Shown here: piece after piece, positions 18,346 to 31,200 of the stretch | Layout of the letters: every line of letters begins with the position of its first letter | How positions within the stretch are numbered: position 1 is the first letter of the stretch | Source of the DNA: Datnioides undecimradiatus | Taxonomy: Eukaryota; Chordata; Actinopteri; Lobotiformes; Datnioididae | Assembly (NCBI GenBank): GCA_008933995.1 | Contig: WARS01000046.1 | Span: forward strand, 9,190,526 to 9,254,525 | DNA length: 64,000 nucleotides | Direction: 5' to 3' | Translations under genes and position numbers: made by a program | The notes under the pieces: model-generated | The model's database searches: none | Told to the model about the DNA's origin: nothing | Seen by the model: only the letters and a program-made list of their open reading frames with translations

Positions 18346-18489
18346 GCACACTGATTCAATATTGTTAACAATTAACTATTTAATACTTTGTTCAGTCATT
18401 CCCAAACTGGGGGTCAGGTCCCTTCAAAAGGTCATTTGATCAGTCTGAAGGTCATGAAGGTTCAATTGTGCAGCAATCCCCACAATTCT

Positions 18490-18680
18490 TTAAGACTGAA
18501 TACCTGCAAAACTAATGACCATTCCATCACCTTCAACTGTGCATTTAGAGCTAATCAGCAATGAGCAAAAGTGGCATACTCAAAATAGACAGTGAACATG
18601 GTAAGCAGTACCTGCTAATCATCTATATATTTTTATTATTATTGTGAGCATGCTAATGTTAGCATTCAACTGAAAGCATT
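18490..18680 (-). repeat. Copy A of a dispersed GCTAAT-rich repeat
   Basis: Shares the ordered words AATACCTGCAAAACTAATGAC, GAGCTAATCAGCAA, GTGAACATGGTAA, TACCTGCTAAT and GTGAGCATGCTAATGTTAGCATT with the copies at 44,515 (same orientation) and 21,530 (opposite). Confidence 0.6.
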
Positions 18681-19747
18681 GCTGTTGATGAAACCATGAT
18701 GTGTCTATCTAGTGAGACTGTTAACAACTCTCAGTGGTCTGCACTCCTAGACTAACTGCACTGTTTTTGTTTTTTTTTTGGTAAAATGTCACAAGCTGGG
18801 AACCACCAGCATAATCTTTAACAGTACAGTAAGAGATGTTGAGCAGCTTCTACAGGTGTTTGCACCGGCTTGACCTGGACCACAAATCTCCTCTGATCAC
18901 AAAGACCCACAAAGGAGAGAGACTATCCGAATACACATTAGGAATTAATACTCAGGGACACAAACATCAAGGTGAAAGAGAAAAGAGATTTTCATTTTTT
19001 CCATTAAAACACTCACTGGGTGAGCTCATGTAAGCTAATGTCAGAGCTGGAGACCAGAGGCTGACCAGTTAATCCAGTACTGCTTGTAGAGAATATGAGG
19101 GGGCCACACTGTGGTAAACCATATTATGTTCTTAGGAGAGGCTTGGTTACATAATCACCCTAAGAGCGTCCAGCTGGGCACCTGTCAGAAGACAACATGG
19201 CCTGATGATTGAATGGGGGAAACAATGAAATGTACTCTGAACACGCTCCATAATCAGAGTTTAAACATCAGTCATATTCGCCTTCCATTAGAGTCCTTTT
19301 AAATAATCAGCCCTTATCGAGCTTGTGGTCAGTCCAAGGCAAGATGCTGCATTGCAAAAAGCTGCTGCAAATACCAAAGACATCTGTCCACTAGGGGGCA
19401 CTCCAGCCCCTAATCTATTGGAGTATGCAAACCAATTATATCAGTCTGCTTTTCTGCAGTTTTCCCTCTGTGCATTTAGTCTCAAATATTCATAAAACGA
19501 TCCCAGATTAGTCCAAATGAAACCCTGCCTGCTTCAATGCCTTCCTGTGCATATACGTTTCCCAGCACTGACTCACTTCCTCCCCAGTGGGACCGGAGAA
19601 TCTCCAGATAAGTGAAAACCATTTGAAGACCATTGACCCTCTGAGGATAGCAGCAGCAGGCCCCAGCAGCTCTAAGTGACATTTCTATGGTTACGTTGCT
19701 TTAAATTTCTCCCGGAGGCTTTCTAAGGTTTCGGGCATGGACATGTG

Positions 19748-19754
<7 letters not shown>

Positions 19755-19792
<38 letters not shown>
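19755..19792 (+). repeat. (GT)n microsatellite
   Basis: About 19 GT units. Confidence 0.95.
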
Positions 19793-19795
<3 letters not shown>

Positions 19796-21529
19796 CATGC
19801 GTGTGTGACCTCTGATCCCTGTACAGTGCATTGGAGATCAATACAATGAAACCGATCCTATTCCAAGTGTTCATCTGTCAGTCAGTCCATCATTTTATGT
19901 ATCATTTCCCTCCCATCCATCTATTTAAAGACACTGGACTGTAAAGCATGCATACAGAACAAAGGTATTTTCTTCCATTTCTATATCACATTTCTCTCTT
20001 TTTTCTCATGTTTTCATCCTATTTTTCATCTCCCCGTTCTTACTTTTCTGCTTCTCCCCCTCCTCCTTTTGTAAACCATTTAAGTGTCTGAGAGGTACTG
20101 TGTCGGTGCAGCGAGACAATGGTGTTTGCACACAGTGTCAATAGTCTTTCTCTCTGTCTCAGTAATTGATGGATGACTGTGAGTCAGGCATAAACTAAGC
20201 AGATTACGCTCACCAGATCTGAGAGTTGATGCTAATGTGTGTGTGTATGTGTTTGGTAGGGGGTTGGAGTTGCAGAGTGACTGTCCAGTTTTGGAAGTCA
20301 ATCCGACAGCTGTCCCTGGAGGCTGAGATTTGGTGGCTGTGAGTTTCGAGATGATGAGAAGGGGTGAACACACACACACATTTACAAACACACACATTCG
20401 AGGGTGTTTGCTTCACTCGTACTTTTCCTTTTCTTCAGAGAAAATGGGATGCATCTGGTGTGTGGGGTCAATAGCTGGCAGCTGGGTGCTCTGTTACAGG
20501 CAGCATCCCTCTGGAGCAGCTATTGAGCTCCTGTCTTCGACTCGGCCTCAGCAATGTAAAAATATATATATATTAGTCTTAACTGCATCCACGCGTGTTC
20601 AATTTCATTTGCTGCATTTTGCTTTTTTACCATTTCCTGTTGTGTCAGGATTGTGCGTTGCTTCATGTCATTGTCTGATCTGTTCAGTCTTCATGTCATT
20701 CCTCATCAGTGGTTTTATCCTTTTTGTTAGTTTAAGGTTGATGTGTTTTTTTTTTAAAAAGCCCCTCATCTTTTTATGAAATATAAACTGCACCAGCTGC
20801 TTTCTTCTTCTTTCTTTCTTTTTTCTTTTTATTTTTCAGTATATTTTTAACATCAAGTAGGAGGCTTCAGTGACTTTTAAACTCCGGTAAAGCATGAATA
20901 ACAGTTGGTTTAAGAGTTCAATACCAATATTAATCCTTCTGCCAATGGTCATTCTTCATATAAAAACTTTTATTTCTGTCTTGCAATCTCTTCTTACATA
21001 TTAAGTGACATATACGTTCAAATAAAACCAGGCTATCTGCTTTAAGCTTACACTGGCCGATATACTGGTACTGATGATTTATTAGTCTGCAGTAGCTCTC
21101 ATTTATATAAGATCCCACAAAATGTACTGTGCAGTCTGAACTAGATACTGATACTGATTCACTGATTTGGACATAACATTTATTGACAGTAATAATAGAA
21201 CTGTTAAATCACTCACCAAGAAAAAAAATGTTATAATCTATGGGACAAAAGGATTATCAGATGTGGGAATTTAGTACATAAAATGCCAAAAGCCAAATTT
21301 GGACAAAACAAATTGAAGCTTGTACTCTGGATTCTGGGAAGTGTTAGCCACCTTTATAATCAGTGACATAATAAATCAAGACAATAAGTCAGCTACGGGT
21401 AGGCCAACAGCTCTATGAGGCTGCACAGTGGTGATTTGAGTTAATGCATGGCGCTAAATGCATATAAGCACATTAACATATACTATCACGCTGATGTCAA
21501 GCCAGTAATATCCACCATCTTAGATTGGT

Positions 21530-21605
21530 GTGGCATTATGCTAACATTTGCTAATTTGCACTAAACACAAAGTAAAGCTGCGTGTGATGCTAATGGTAAT
21601 GATCT
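21530..21605 (+). repeat. Copy C (short) of the dispersed GCTAAT-rich repeat
   Basis: Contains ATGCTAACATTTGCTAATTT and GCACTAAACACAAAGTAAAG, the reverse complement of the core of copies A and B. Confidence 0.55.
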
Positions 21606-24600
21606 GATTTTAATCTGTTCGATGATAATTGCTATTAAGTTTAATGAGGGCAATTCCTTTTCAGTCTGCAACCTCAAACTTCATCAGACTTTGACACAGA
21701 GCTTCAGAAAAGTGAAACAAAAGCTTATTGTGCGTTGGTACACAGTAATAAGAGAATTATCAGAAAAAGTCCTGCCCTTCAGGTGGTTGACTCGACGCCA
21801 CTGTGGCTTGACTCAAGTGTGCCTTACTATTGTTGTGGTGCGACGCAAGACCGCTCAGCTGATGCCAAGGAAAATATCAACCAGTGATAAAATTATTAAT
21901 GTAAATTACAACCGGCACTTGAGATCTGTGTGAACATCTGAAAAAAAAAAAAAATATCGCCTTCGCTTTGTTTGGGCAAATAAAGAATCCATTGATGGCA
22001 GCTGCCAAACTAAAAGCCACTGAGAGATAAAAGCCACTTCGCTTTAATGTCAACATTCAGTTTCCTAAATGGTTTATAAAAGATAATTTCTCAGTGTAGA
22101 TAATGTTTTATGTGATACATTAACTTGATCCGATAGTAGCACTCAGTGTCTGGCTTTTTGTATTTTATGGCTGAGATAAAATTATCTACCATTAGAAATC
22201 ACACTCTCTTTATCTTTTATGGGTTTTTATATGCGCTGTCTCCTTTGTGTTGGCATGTGCTCGCGTTCATATGTTTGTTTACACATGTAGTGCGTCTGTG
22301 CATGTGGCCGCTCTAATGCAGTGTGTGTTTCTGTTGGCGAACTGTTTCATGTGGTGCATAATGAGATAAGGCCCACTCCATGCAGTCTGCTGTCTGGCCT
22401 TTTATCTGAGCAGCAGATTAGCGCAGGTGATTTCATTCCTGTGGAGATTGGTTTCGGCAAGGGTCAGTTTAGAGCACGAGCGCAACGTCATGTCGACGAG
22501 AGAGGAAGAGACAGGCCCAGGCTGACAGGAAAAGAGCAGTTCTGAGGTCTCCAAATACCAAAGCCCATTTGACATCAGTTCTTTTTTGATTTCACGACGT
22601 TACTGCCATTTTGGGGCATTTTCAGCAACTTTTTCTAGGTTCAGTGAGGAAGTTATTTGAAAAAATGATGGACAGGAAAGAGGAAACATGATGATGATTG
22701 TGGTTTGTTCCTTTTAGATGGGATTTTCTGGCGTTGTACTTGGAACATGCTTCATTGCTGCATACTGCACCGACCTGATACTGTATGATCTATAAATTCA
22801 GAAAGAACTGCAGTAAATTTGTATTTCTTCCACACCATACAGCAATATTACTATCTTTTATTCAACACATGGCAAGCATTTACACTAAAAAGAATATATT
22901 GGGACCTCAGGGTGCACCATCATGATTCTTCTCAGCAAGGCTCAACTGTGCTCACATAGCCAAACACACTACAATGCATGTGTTCTATGTGTACAAATGT
23001 ATATTTTTGTGTCTGCATAAAGAGGGATTTTTGTTGACATGGACTCGCGTGTGTGCTGGTCTCATAAGTGGATTAAGGGCATAGTGACAACAGGTTGCAT
23101 AAGTCTCATCCAACCCTGGGCTGCTTACTGTAACCTCACTCTCACTGGAGAAATGACAGCATTCATTAGTGGACTGATTAGCTGAATTACTGCTTGATTA
23201 CTGTTCTTATTAAAGGCATTTCATTGATAGAAAGCAGCACTTTATGTGCACAAGGTACAGGAAATGTAAATCTGGACACTGGGAAAGCATCACCGCAGGT
23301 TTTTAAACTAAATTTGCACATTTTGTTGTGTCTTCCTTCCTTCGCCCTATCTTTTCTGTGCATCATTCTACATCTTGTTGCACCCGTTAACCTTTCTGTG
23401 AGCTGAGCACTACTTACTGTGCTTCTCATTGTGCGTGCACGTGTGTGTGTCAGCGAAAGGCGAAAAGCATCACATTAGGCATGTAGCCATAGCTGATTAG
23501 AACAGATAAAAGTACTGTGCTCGCACTAAGTCAGTTAAGGTTCCCTAACATATGTGCAAATGTTGTTTTTTTCAATGTGTGAACATTAGTATGGTCACTC
23601 ATATCTGTATGGGAGGATGCTGATGTGAAAATCATTTTGCTCATTTTGACATTAATTGGCCTGACTATTATTTTGTCATCACTGGTTAAGCTCTTGGTTA
23701 TGTTTTCAGTCAGTTTGTGAATTGTTGATGATGAAACTTTTGTTTTGTCCTGTCAACAGTCCAAAATCCACAGAAATTAAATTTAGACTAATATGACAGA
23801 AAATATCTGCATATATTCATATTGAGGTAGCTGGAAGATATTTTTTAAAGGAGTTTGTTTTTTTGTTTTTTTTAAGTTCTATGAGGTACTTATCCATAGT
23901 CAGTGTTTTATCTATAGTAGATGGTGGTTTGTGCATCTTCAATTTGGAGAAGCAGCAGGGGGACCGTGTAGCTAAGCAATGAGCTGTTGTGGATGTGATC
24001 AATATCTGTTTAAGTGTACACTTGATGCAGGACTTACTGCTTTATCTTGCTGTCAGACAGCCCTCTCTGACAGGAAACTGAAGCACTTTTATCCAGCTAT
24101 GATCTTTTCAAATCGACCTGAATCCTTTTAAAAAATCCACTAGTAATTTTCAAGAGCACAGGTGTTGCTGGTCTACCAATTTCTTGATCAGTTAATTTGT
24201 TGTGTTAGCGTGTGACTTTTGGTGTTTTAAAGGTTTAGTTTGATTCCTCAAACTAAAACAATCTGCCCATCAGGACAGCCATACACCAGCAACTCCCATG
24301 CTCTGTGAGGTAAAATAAATGTTTTAGTGAGTATGAAGAGAGCACAGGAAGGCACAACAGCTTCAGTTTCCGAAATAAAGGTCTGTCTGGGTGCAAAAGC
24401 TGTGAAAATATCCTAAATATAGCATAAACTTAAACTGATATGGACATTTTTAGATGGACTTTCATTTAGATCACTAACATATGCATTGGCTATTGACCCT
24501 TTCCACAGCAGTACATTGCTTACACACTTCTTTTTATTATTTTTCATTAAGGAACACATAGATAGGTCATTATATACAATTATAATTTTAGTTGATTAAG

Positions 24601-24799
24601 ATCCTATAATTGTGTATTTAAGTTTGATGTGTTGGGGGCAGTATAAAAGCAAAAGTTTAAAAGTTATCTTTTCATTCATACACATAGAGAATCAGGTTAT
24701 TAATGCTTGTCCTTTTTTCTCAGCTACTATGTTCAAAACAGTTATTCAGAATTCACCTCCCACTTTTCTACATAATGATCTTTCTAAGAATTAAAACCT

Positions 24800-25229
24800 G
24801 TGAAACAACCAACATCCTCTGGTGTCAGATCCACCTGCTACAGTGAGAGGCCAGCTCTCATTGGCTCAGAGGACAGCCAATCAGCTGCCGCCTCCACCAA
24901 ATGGTGTGGCTGAGTATTCATGAGGGCCAGCTCTTTGCTTGGAGACCCTTGTCACACACAGCCAGCCGCAGTCACAACAGTCAGGACTTCAAAGGCAGCC
25001 AGCAGCCAGGGGCTGTGGGTGAGAGGTGTGAGTGACAGGAAGACACAGGGACAATGAGAGGAGCTGAGAGTGTGACACAAGGGCAGTAGATGGAGACAAA
25101 GTTTAGAGGCAGAATAGAGAGAAAGTGACAAACAGAGGTCGAATTTATAAAATCTGCAGAGGGAGACAGGAACAGAAGTCCCTGGACACAACATTTTTCT
25201 CCTCTGCGGAGCATGGTGGCAGAGTGCAC
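24800..25229 (+). promoter_or_regulatory. esrrg: Leader and probable promoter region of the ERR first coding exon
   Basis: This stretch is GC-richer than its surroundings and contains ATTGGCTCAGAGG and CCAATCAGCTG, which give CCAAT motifs in both senses at 24,859 and 24,878. About 350 bases lie between these motifs and the ATG at 25,230. Part of it must be transcribed leader. Whether transcription starts here or the leader is spliced from the candidate exon near 16.5 kb cannot be decided from sequence. Confidence 0.45.
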
Positions 25230-28200
25230 ATGGATTTAGTCGACCTCTACCTCCCAGAGTGTTTCACCTACCACTCTGACACAGAGTAAGTACTTTGCAA
25301 AATGACTGTGCTGTGCATTGAAGTGTGTCACCCAGGTGTAAGAGCAAACTGAGTTGAGGTTGTGTGTGTGAAAGTTATAGAAATAATGACTGATTGCTTC
25401 CTTATTTGACTTATGGGGCGTTATGTTTGTCTCTTATGACTCACAAGTGTCTGCTCTTCACACATTTGCTATTTGTGCTGTATCAGTCAGTACTTTTATT
25501 TTCATAAATCCTGATTTGAATGTTTTAGAGAATCAGTTTCATTTGTGGCACATCTGTGTGCTTTAAATGGAAATTACTTTGCACATTTAGCGAGTTGGAG
25601 TGTGAGAATGAGGGAACACCACACGTGAGAATATCGGGTGGGCTGAAGAACTTAATATTATACTTATAAGTATTTTTACTGCTGTGATTAAGCATCATTA
25701 TCACAATTGCATATTACAATCTACACCACAAATTACAAATTACAGTCTCAGTGTTTCTTTTAAAGGAGTGCACGTATGCCACGTAGACATTTAAAATGAT
25801 CCCTTTCTTTGCTATTTCTCTTCATTTAAATTAAGGCGGTATAAATATTTACAGTTTTAGGCCCGCAGAGTTACTGCTGATAACCCAAACAATCATTTTC
25901 ATTAGCAGTTAACTGGGTGATTATATTTTTAATTAAAAAGTCATAAAATATATGAAATGTAAGAAAAGCTCACAGCTCTTTCCTTTAGCCCATAACGTCT
26001 CCTTTTGTCTAAACTGTCAAAACCTCAGAAATATTCAGACATGAGACAGAGAAAAAAAAAACCCCATTTAATTTAAAACTTAGGGCTTTTTGCTTGAAAT
26101 ATTCAATTTTATTCATTGATGTTCAAAATAGCTGCTAGTTTTTTGACTGTTGATCATCGATTAATTGAGTGACTATTTCATCACTATTCTCATAGAAAAG
26201 ATTCACACAGGTAAGTCCAGCTATTAAGTTTCTGTCTCTACTTTGTGGAGGATTCACTGAAAATGTGAAGATTTGTCTGCATTGCCTACAGTTGTCATTT
26301 GTTTGATGATTGTGAGGGTGAGGATGTAAGACCAGTTTGGAGGAAACTAGTCCTGGTGTGGGATCCCTCAGAGGCTGGTGAAAATCTTCCCTGGCAGACG
26401 CGTGGACACGAACCAAGCAAGTGAAAGCCTGTGACAAGACGTGCCAAGCAGCTGTTTGATTACCCCGAGACTGCTTTCTGATTGCCTTTCTTTTCTGTAA
26501 TCATAAAAAATTGTGTTCATTATCATCACCGCCGCGCTTTTTATCAGCTGTGGCATAATCACTCGGCTCCGAGAACGCATCTCGCCGAGCGTTTTGGGAT
26601 TGAAATTAACTTCCCCCGGCAGAAAAGATAAAGAGAGTTCAGAGACAGACAGACAAACAGACCAGGGCCAAAAAGACAGCGAGGCAGAAGACATGAGGAT
26701 GTACAGGTTGGCTTATTTTTGGTGACAGAAGCAGGCAGATAAAGAGTGGGAGAAAAGGCAGTGATGGCCACAGATGATCCCCTGTGTGGCACGCTATCCA
26801 TGTTTCCAGAGCCTGCGGGTCCAAGCTCCAGCCACAGGCACCTCATCTCCCAGCTAACAGCTTCGTCCAAAGCCTGACTAAGGCTCTTACGGCTGGCTGG
26901 GGGTGCCACTGATCCCTGCTCATCTCCTACTGGCTCATTAGTAAAAAAACACTACTGAGACCCCACTGACCTAAATAACTGCTCCTCGGGGTTGGGGTTA
27001 GTGCTGAGAGGTCAGTTGAGAGGACCTCAAAAGTCTTCGTGTGATTCTGTTATATTGTGAGGGAAATCTCTGAAGCCTTGCATTTTATTTTCACTTCTCT
27101 CAAAGCCTGTAGATTTGCCTTTTCTCCCTTTTCTCTAAAACTCTCAGTCAGTTCTCTTCTGATATTCTCAGTCTGTCCTTCCCTGCTTGTTTTCCTCTTT
27201 CCCTCCCTCCCTGCGTCCCTCCCCTCCTTCATCCGTTGGGTCATTGTCTGCATTATGACTCTGCTCATTTGAAAGTGAGTGTTGCCGTCTCTCTTTTCTT
27301 TCAACACCCCCAGGTTAATGAGCCACAGGACTGCCCCTTTCTTTCTGTCCCTGCCCGGCCTTTTCACACTCCCTCTATCTGTCTGCCTGTCTTGTAATTT
27401 CCTCCCACCTCTCCCCTTCTTCTTCTTCTTCTTCTTCTCGTTTTGTCTTCTTGTCGTTACACGCTGGATTTTGGTCTTTGTTACTAAGGTGCAATTAGAG
27501 TTGTTTTGGACACAAGGTTGGGGTGGAGGGTAAGGTATGATATCTTTGAACACACACTGACACAGACACACATGCGCACAGACACACATGCGCGCACACA
27601 CACACATCCTCTGGGATTTGTCCCCCCTGCATGCCACTGCAGGCGCTGCACCAACCGTCTTTTGATGGGCTTTTATGTGCATCTGTAGATTAGTAATCTG
27701 TCAGGGTGAATATTACATCACATCTGATCACCCCACTCTAATATCATTTCATTATGAAAGCAAAACACCAACACCTCCCCCGCCTCCTCCTCTTCCTCCC
27801 TGTAATGCATTGTAATGAAGAATATCTCACTCTGTACCTGTCAGAGACTTGACACAGCAATATGGACGCCTGTGATGGATAGCCAATAAGTAAACCAGTG
27901 AGTCACTTTAAAAGGGAACTGAAATCTCCCTCACTGTACTGGTTTTATAGTCCTCAAAGTGGATTGGAGAGATGAGGAAATGCAATCGATGAGCGAAGGG
28001 GTTGAAATGACACCTTGTTGATTGGCTATTGAGGTAAAAGTTGAAGGCTTAAGACAAGAGCTGGTTGAATTTCAGTACTTATAACAAAAATATGTATTTG
28101 GATATGTTACCTTCAGGATTGTTGCCCTGTTTTTTTAATAAAACCTTTTTCATTTAACAAAGTCCTCTCAGATGTTTGAATCACTGTTCAATGTGTCAAC

Positions 28201-31200
28201 TATAACTGCACTCATATTGATATATTGCATCTATTAGCAGCTAACAGCCAAGAGTTTATCTCTAGAGTCGGCGGGAAGCAAAACAGAGTTAAAATTAGCC
28301 AACACGTTTGCCATAACACCTTTCTGCAATGTGAAAATAAGTCAGTTTCTGTTTATTACTATTACTTCTGGTGCTTTGATGCTGTATGCTTTGGACATGT
28401 TTTATCTGTACTGAGGTTGGATACCCGTCCCTGCTTAAGACATCAGATACTGTGATCAAGTTGCTCTAGTCAATTGTTTTTTTATCCACCGTTGGGCTGT
28501 CTGTCTCTTACTGTGCACCTGTATTTCTGTCTTTGTGGGTTTGTAGAGGGGTCAATAGCGCGTGCCCATGGTTTACTCAAGGGGTGGTTAAAAGCAGCCA
28601 GTCCTTTTGCCTAACAAATGACTTGTGGCTGAGAAAACACTGATTTACATGGCAGGAAACAGACTGACTTTGATCCATATCGCCACGCCAAGATGAGAGT
28701 GGGAGAGGTGTACGGCTGTGTGTGTGAGTGTGTTTGTGTGTGTGCGTGTTCCTCTGCATGTGAAAGTGTGTGACAGAGAGTGAGACAGCATAGGGCTTTT
28801 TAAAGTTGGCCTGGCGACAAGCAGTTGCATGCAAGTATGTGTTGGGGTGTTTATGAAGACACTTGCTTTAAAATGTGTCTGTAAGTGTGTGTGTGTGTGT
28901 GTGTGTGCGCGTGTGCATGGAGCTTGAGCATGTTCCTGCTCACGTGAATCTGAAGAGCATGTAAAGAAGTGGGAGCCTGCCTATGATTTTTATTTTTACA
29001 TCCACACATGAACGCCGACGCCACCATCTAAGCGTGTGCGCTTTCATGAAGTGTTTGTGTGTGTGTGAGGATGCAGATCACATGCCTGTGAGCCCACTGT
29101 ACACCTCAGCTGGTTTCAGATGCTTTTTTTTCCCTCGTCATGGTGACAGAGAGTCTGTTGTGGTCACATTGTAACCCAATAATAAAGTAATGATACACAC
29201 TTAAACATGCAGGCACATTATAATCGAGGTATCCTTAGAAAGCAGTTTTAAAAATAAGTTCAGAGTGACAGCATTGAAGGCATGTTATGTGTCATGCCAT
29301 TAGACAATACTAAGGTAATTATCAACAAAAAGAGCAAATACATTATGCTTGAAACTATTCTTTACTGTCTTATTCTTTTTAGAGAGATTGCTTCCTTGCT
29401 TACACAAGAAATGAACCAGCTCTGACATTTTATAACTGCTATTGCATCACAGAGCATGTCTCATTCAATATATTTTGATAATCTCTCCTGTTTTTCTAAC
29501 AGTAAAAGCTGCTAACTGTTGTAACAACCTGTTTATGGTTGTAGGCTGCAGAGGTGTCTGACAAGTTGAGTATGATGAGTAACTGAGAGACACGGAGACA
29601 ATAGAGAGGGGCGAAGGGGGCAGAAAAAACTACAAGAGGACAGCCATGTTTAGTTGAACGTAATGGTGATGATGATGCGGACAATTGCTGGTTTGGCTAT
29701 TTCCCTAGGTTTGCTTAAGCCATCTCCCTCTTTGAAAACAAAGCAGTGTAATGGACGGCAGCTTTGCATATGTGGGAAATCACAAACGGCTGGTGTAGAT
29801 AGGACTCGGATGGATGGATGCATGAATGAAGATGGGTGGAGATGGAGATGTGGAGGTAGTCTGAGCATTGGGAGACTGATGATGGGAAAAAAAAGTCTGG
29901 TTAGAAGAAATATGAGCTTTCTGGGCCTTTGTGCTTCTGAATGTGATTTGAAAATAGTATATAATCAATAATATATATGACTCTGTTAATTCATGCTAAT
30001 GATTTTTCCCCCAAGCTGCTTATTAAATAATAACTTTATGTGTAAATGATGCCAGGCTTAATAAAACTGATAAAAGCCCACAGGCTTGAAGGTCAATTAC
30101 AATCATTAATATTAATAACAGTACCAAGGTGACTCAAAATATAAAGCTGACCTGCAAGTCATTTCCTCACCATCATGAATATGTATTACAATAAGGTGCA
30201 TATACAATTAAATTTAATACACTGTCTCATCTTTTCCCTCTTTTTTAACCAGACATCTCGGCAGGATGTCAGTTAGGGGCTTGGACCCCAGCTGTCCCTC
30301 CACTATAAAGCGTGAGCCCTCCAGCCCGAGCCCCAGCTCTCAGGGCGACGTCAGCCCGGCGCAGCCCAGCCCTGGAAGCTCTTCCTCAGACACGAACTCC
30401 AGCTACGGGCCCCTTATCAAAGGTCACAATCACAGCAATGGGCTTGACTCACCAGGCCTCTATGGTAACACAGCAGGGTTGGCCAATAATGTCGGAACAA
30501 ACAGGTTGGTGTGTGCACCACACTGTCCCTTATTTTGTGTGTTTCAAGTTTTTATACTCTTGATTTCACCCCGTCACTTCCTCCCTTCCTCTCTCTCTCC
30601 ACATCTATCCAGGAGGTTTGGGGAGGAAGAAAGCCCAGTGAAGTGTGAATTCATGCTGGGCACCGTGGCCAAGCGGCTGTGTCTGGTGTGCGGTGACGTA
30701 GCCTCGGGCTACCACTATGGTGTGGCCTCCTGTGAGGCCTGCAAGGCCTTCTTCAAGAGGACCATCCAGGGTAAGAGAGACACAAACACACACACATCCA
30801 CGCACAGGAACATGCACAGTTTCAAACTTAGTAACGGAGTTTATTGTGCATGGCTGATAATACCTTCCTGAATCATATAAACCTGTTTTACAAGCAACAT
30901 GGTGCAGATGCAGTTGTACCCTGAGCGTTTGTTTTGGTCTAAACAAGCACTGATCAGTTATCTCACAGCTTCCCCCTCCCTTCCCTCCAACTGCAGTAAG
31001 GCTTTAAAGGAAGACCTGTTTGCAAACAGCTGATATGTGGTTAAACTTACAGTGCATGGTGTATATAGTCAACACGTTTGAGTTTAGGCTTTAAATCATC
31101 AGATAACATATGGTGCTGAATGTTTGCCCTGCATTCGCTTCAGCCATGAGCTCTGTTATTGGCGAGAGCCAGCGGCACGCAGTGTGTGGGTGTTTTAAAA

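Larger units (their letters stand above)
17050..24800. other. Long noncoding stretch upstream of the ERR first coding exon
   Basis: Either intergenic sequence or leader intron. It contains the dispersed repeats and (GT)n tracts listed separately. No frame here shows protein family motifs or spliceable partners. A purine-rich block near 17,510-17,640 (GGAGG and GAAAG words) is low complexity. Confidence 0.6.
25286..30252 (+). other. esrrg: First coding intron of the ERR gene
   Basis: About 5 kb, phase 2, bounded by GTAAGT and a TTTTTTAACCAG acceptor. It contains low-complexity tracts and AT-rich, homeodomain-type words near 26,430-26,640 and 29,990-30,130 that look like noncoding regulatory sequence. 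No exon-like frame with partners was seen. Confidence 0.7.

Noticed and set aside
20330..20779. 149-residue plus-strand frame with hydrophobic C-terminal half
   Set aside because: It overlaps CA- and T-rich sequence, matches no family, and has no supporting splice or neighbouring signals.
27050..27682. 210-residue minus-strand open frame in ERR intron 1
   Set aside because: It is Lys/Arg/Glu-rich because it crosses (CTT)n and CA-rich tracts; there are no motifs and no exon structure.
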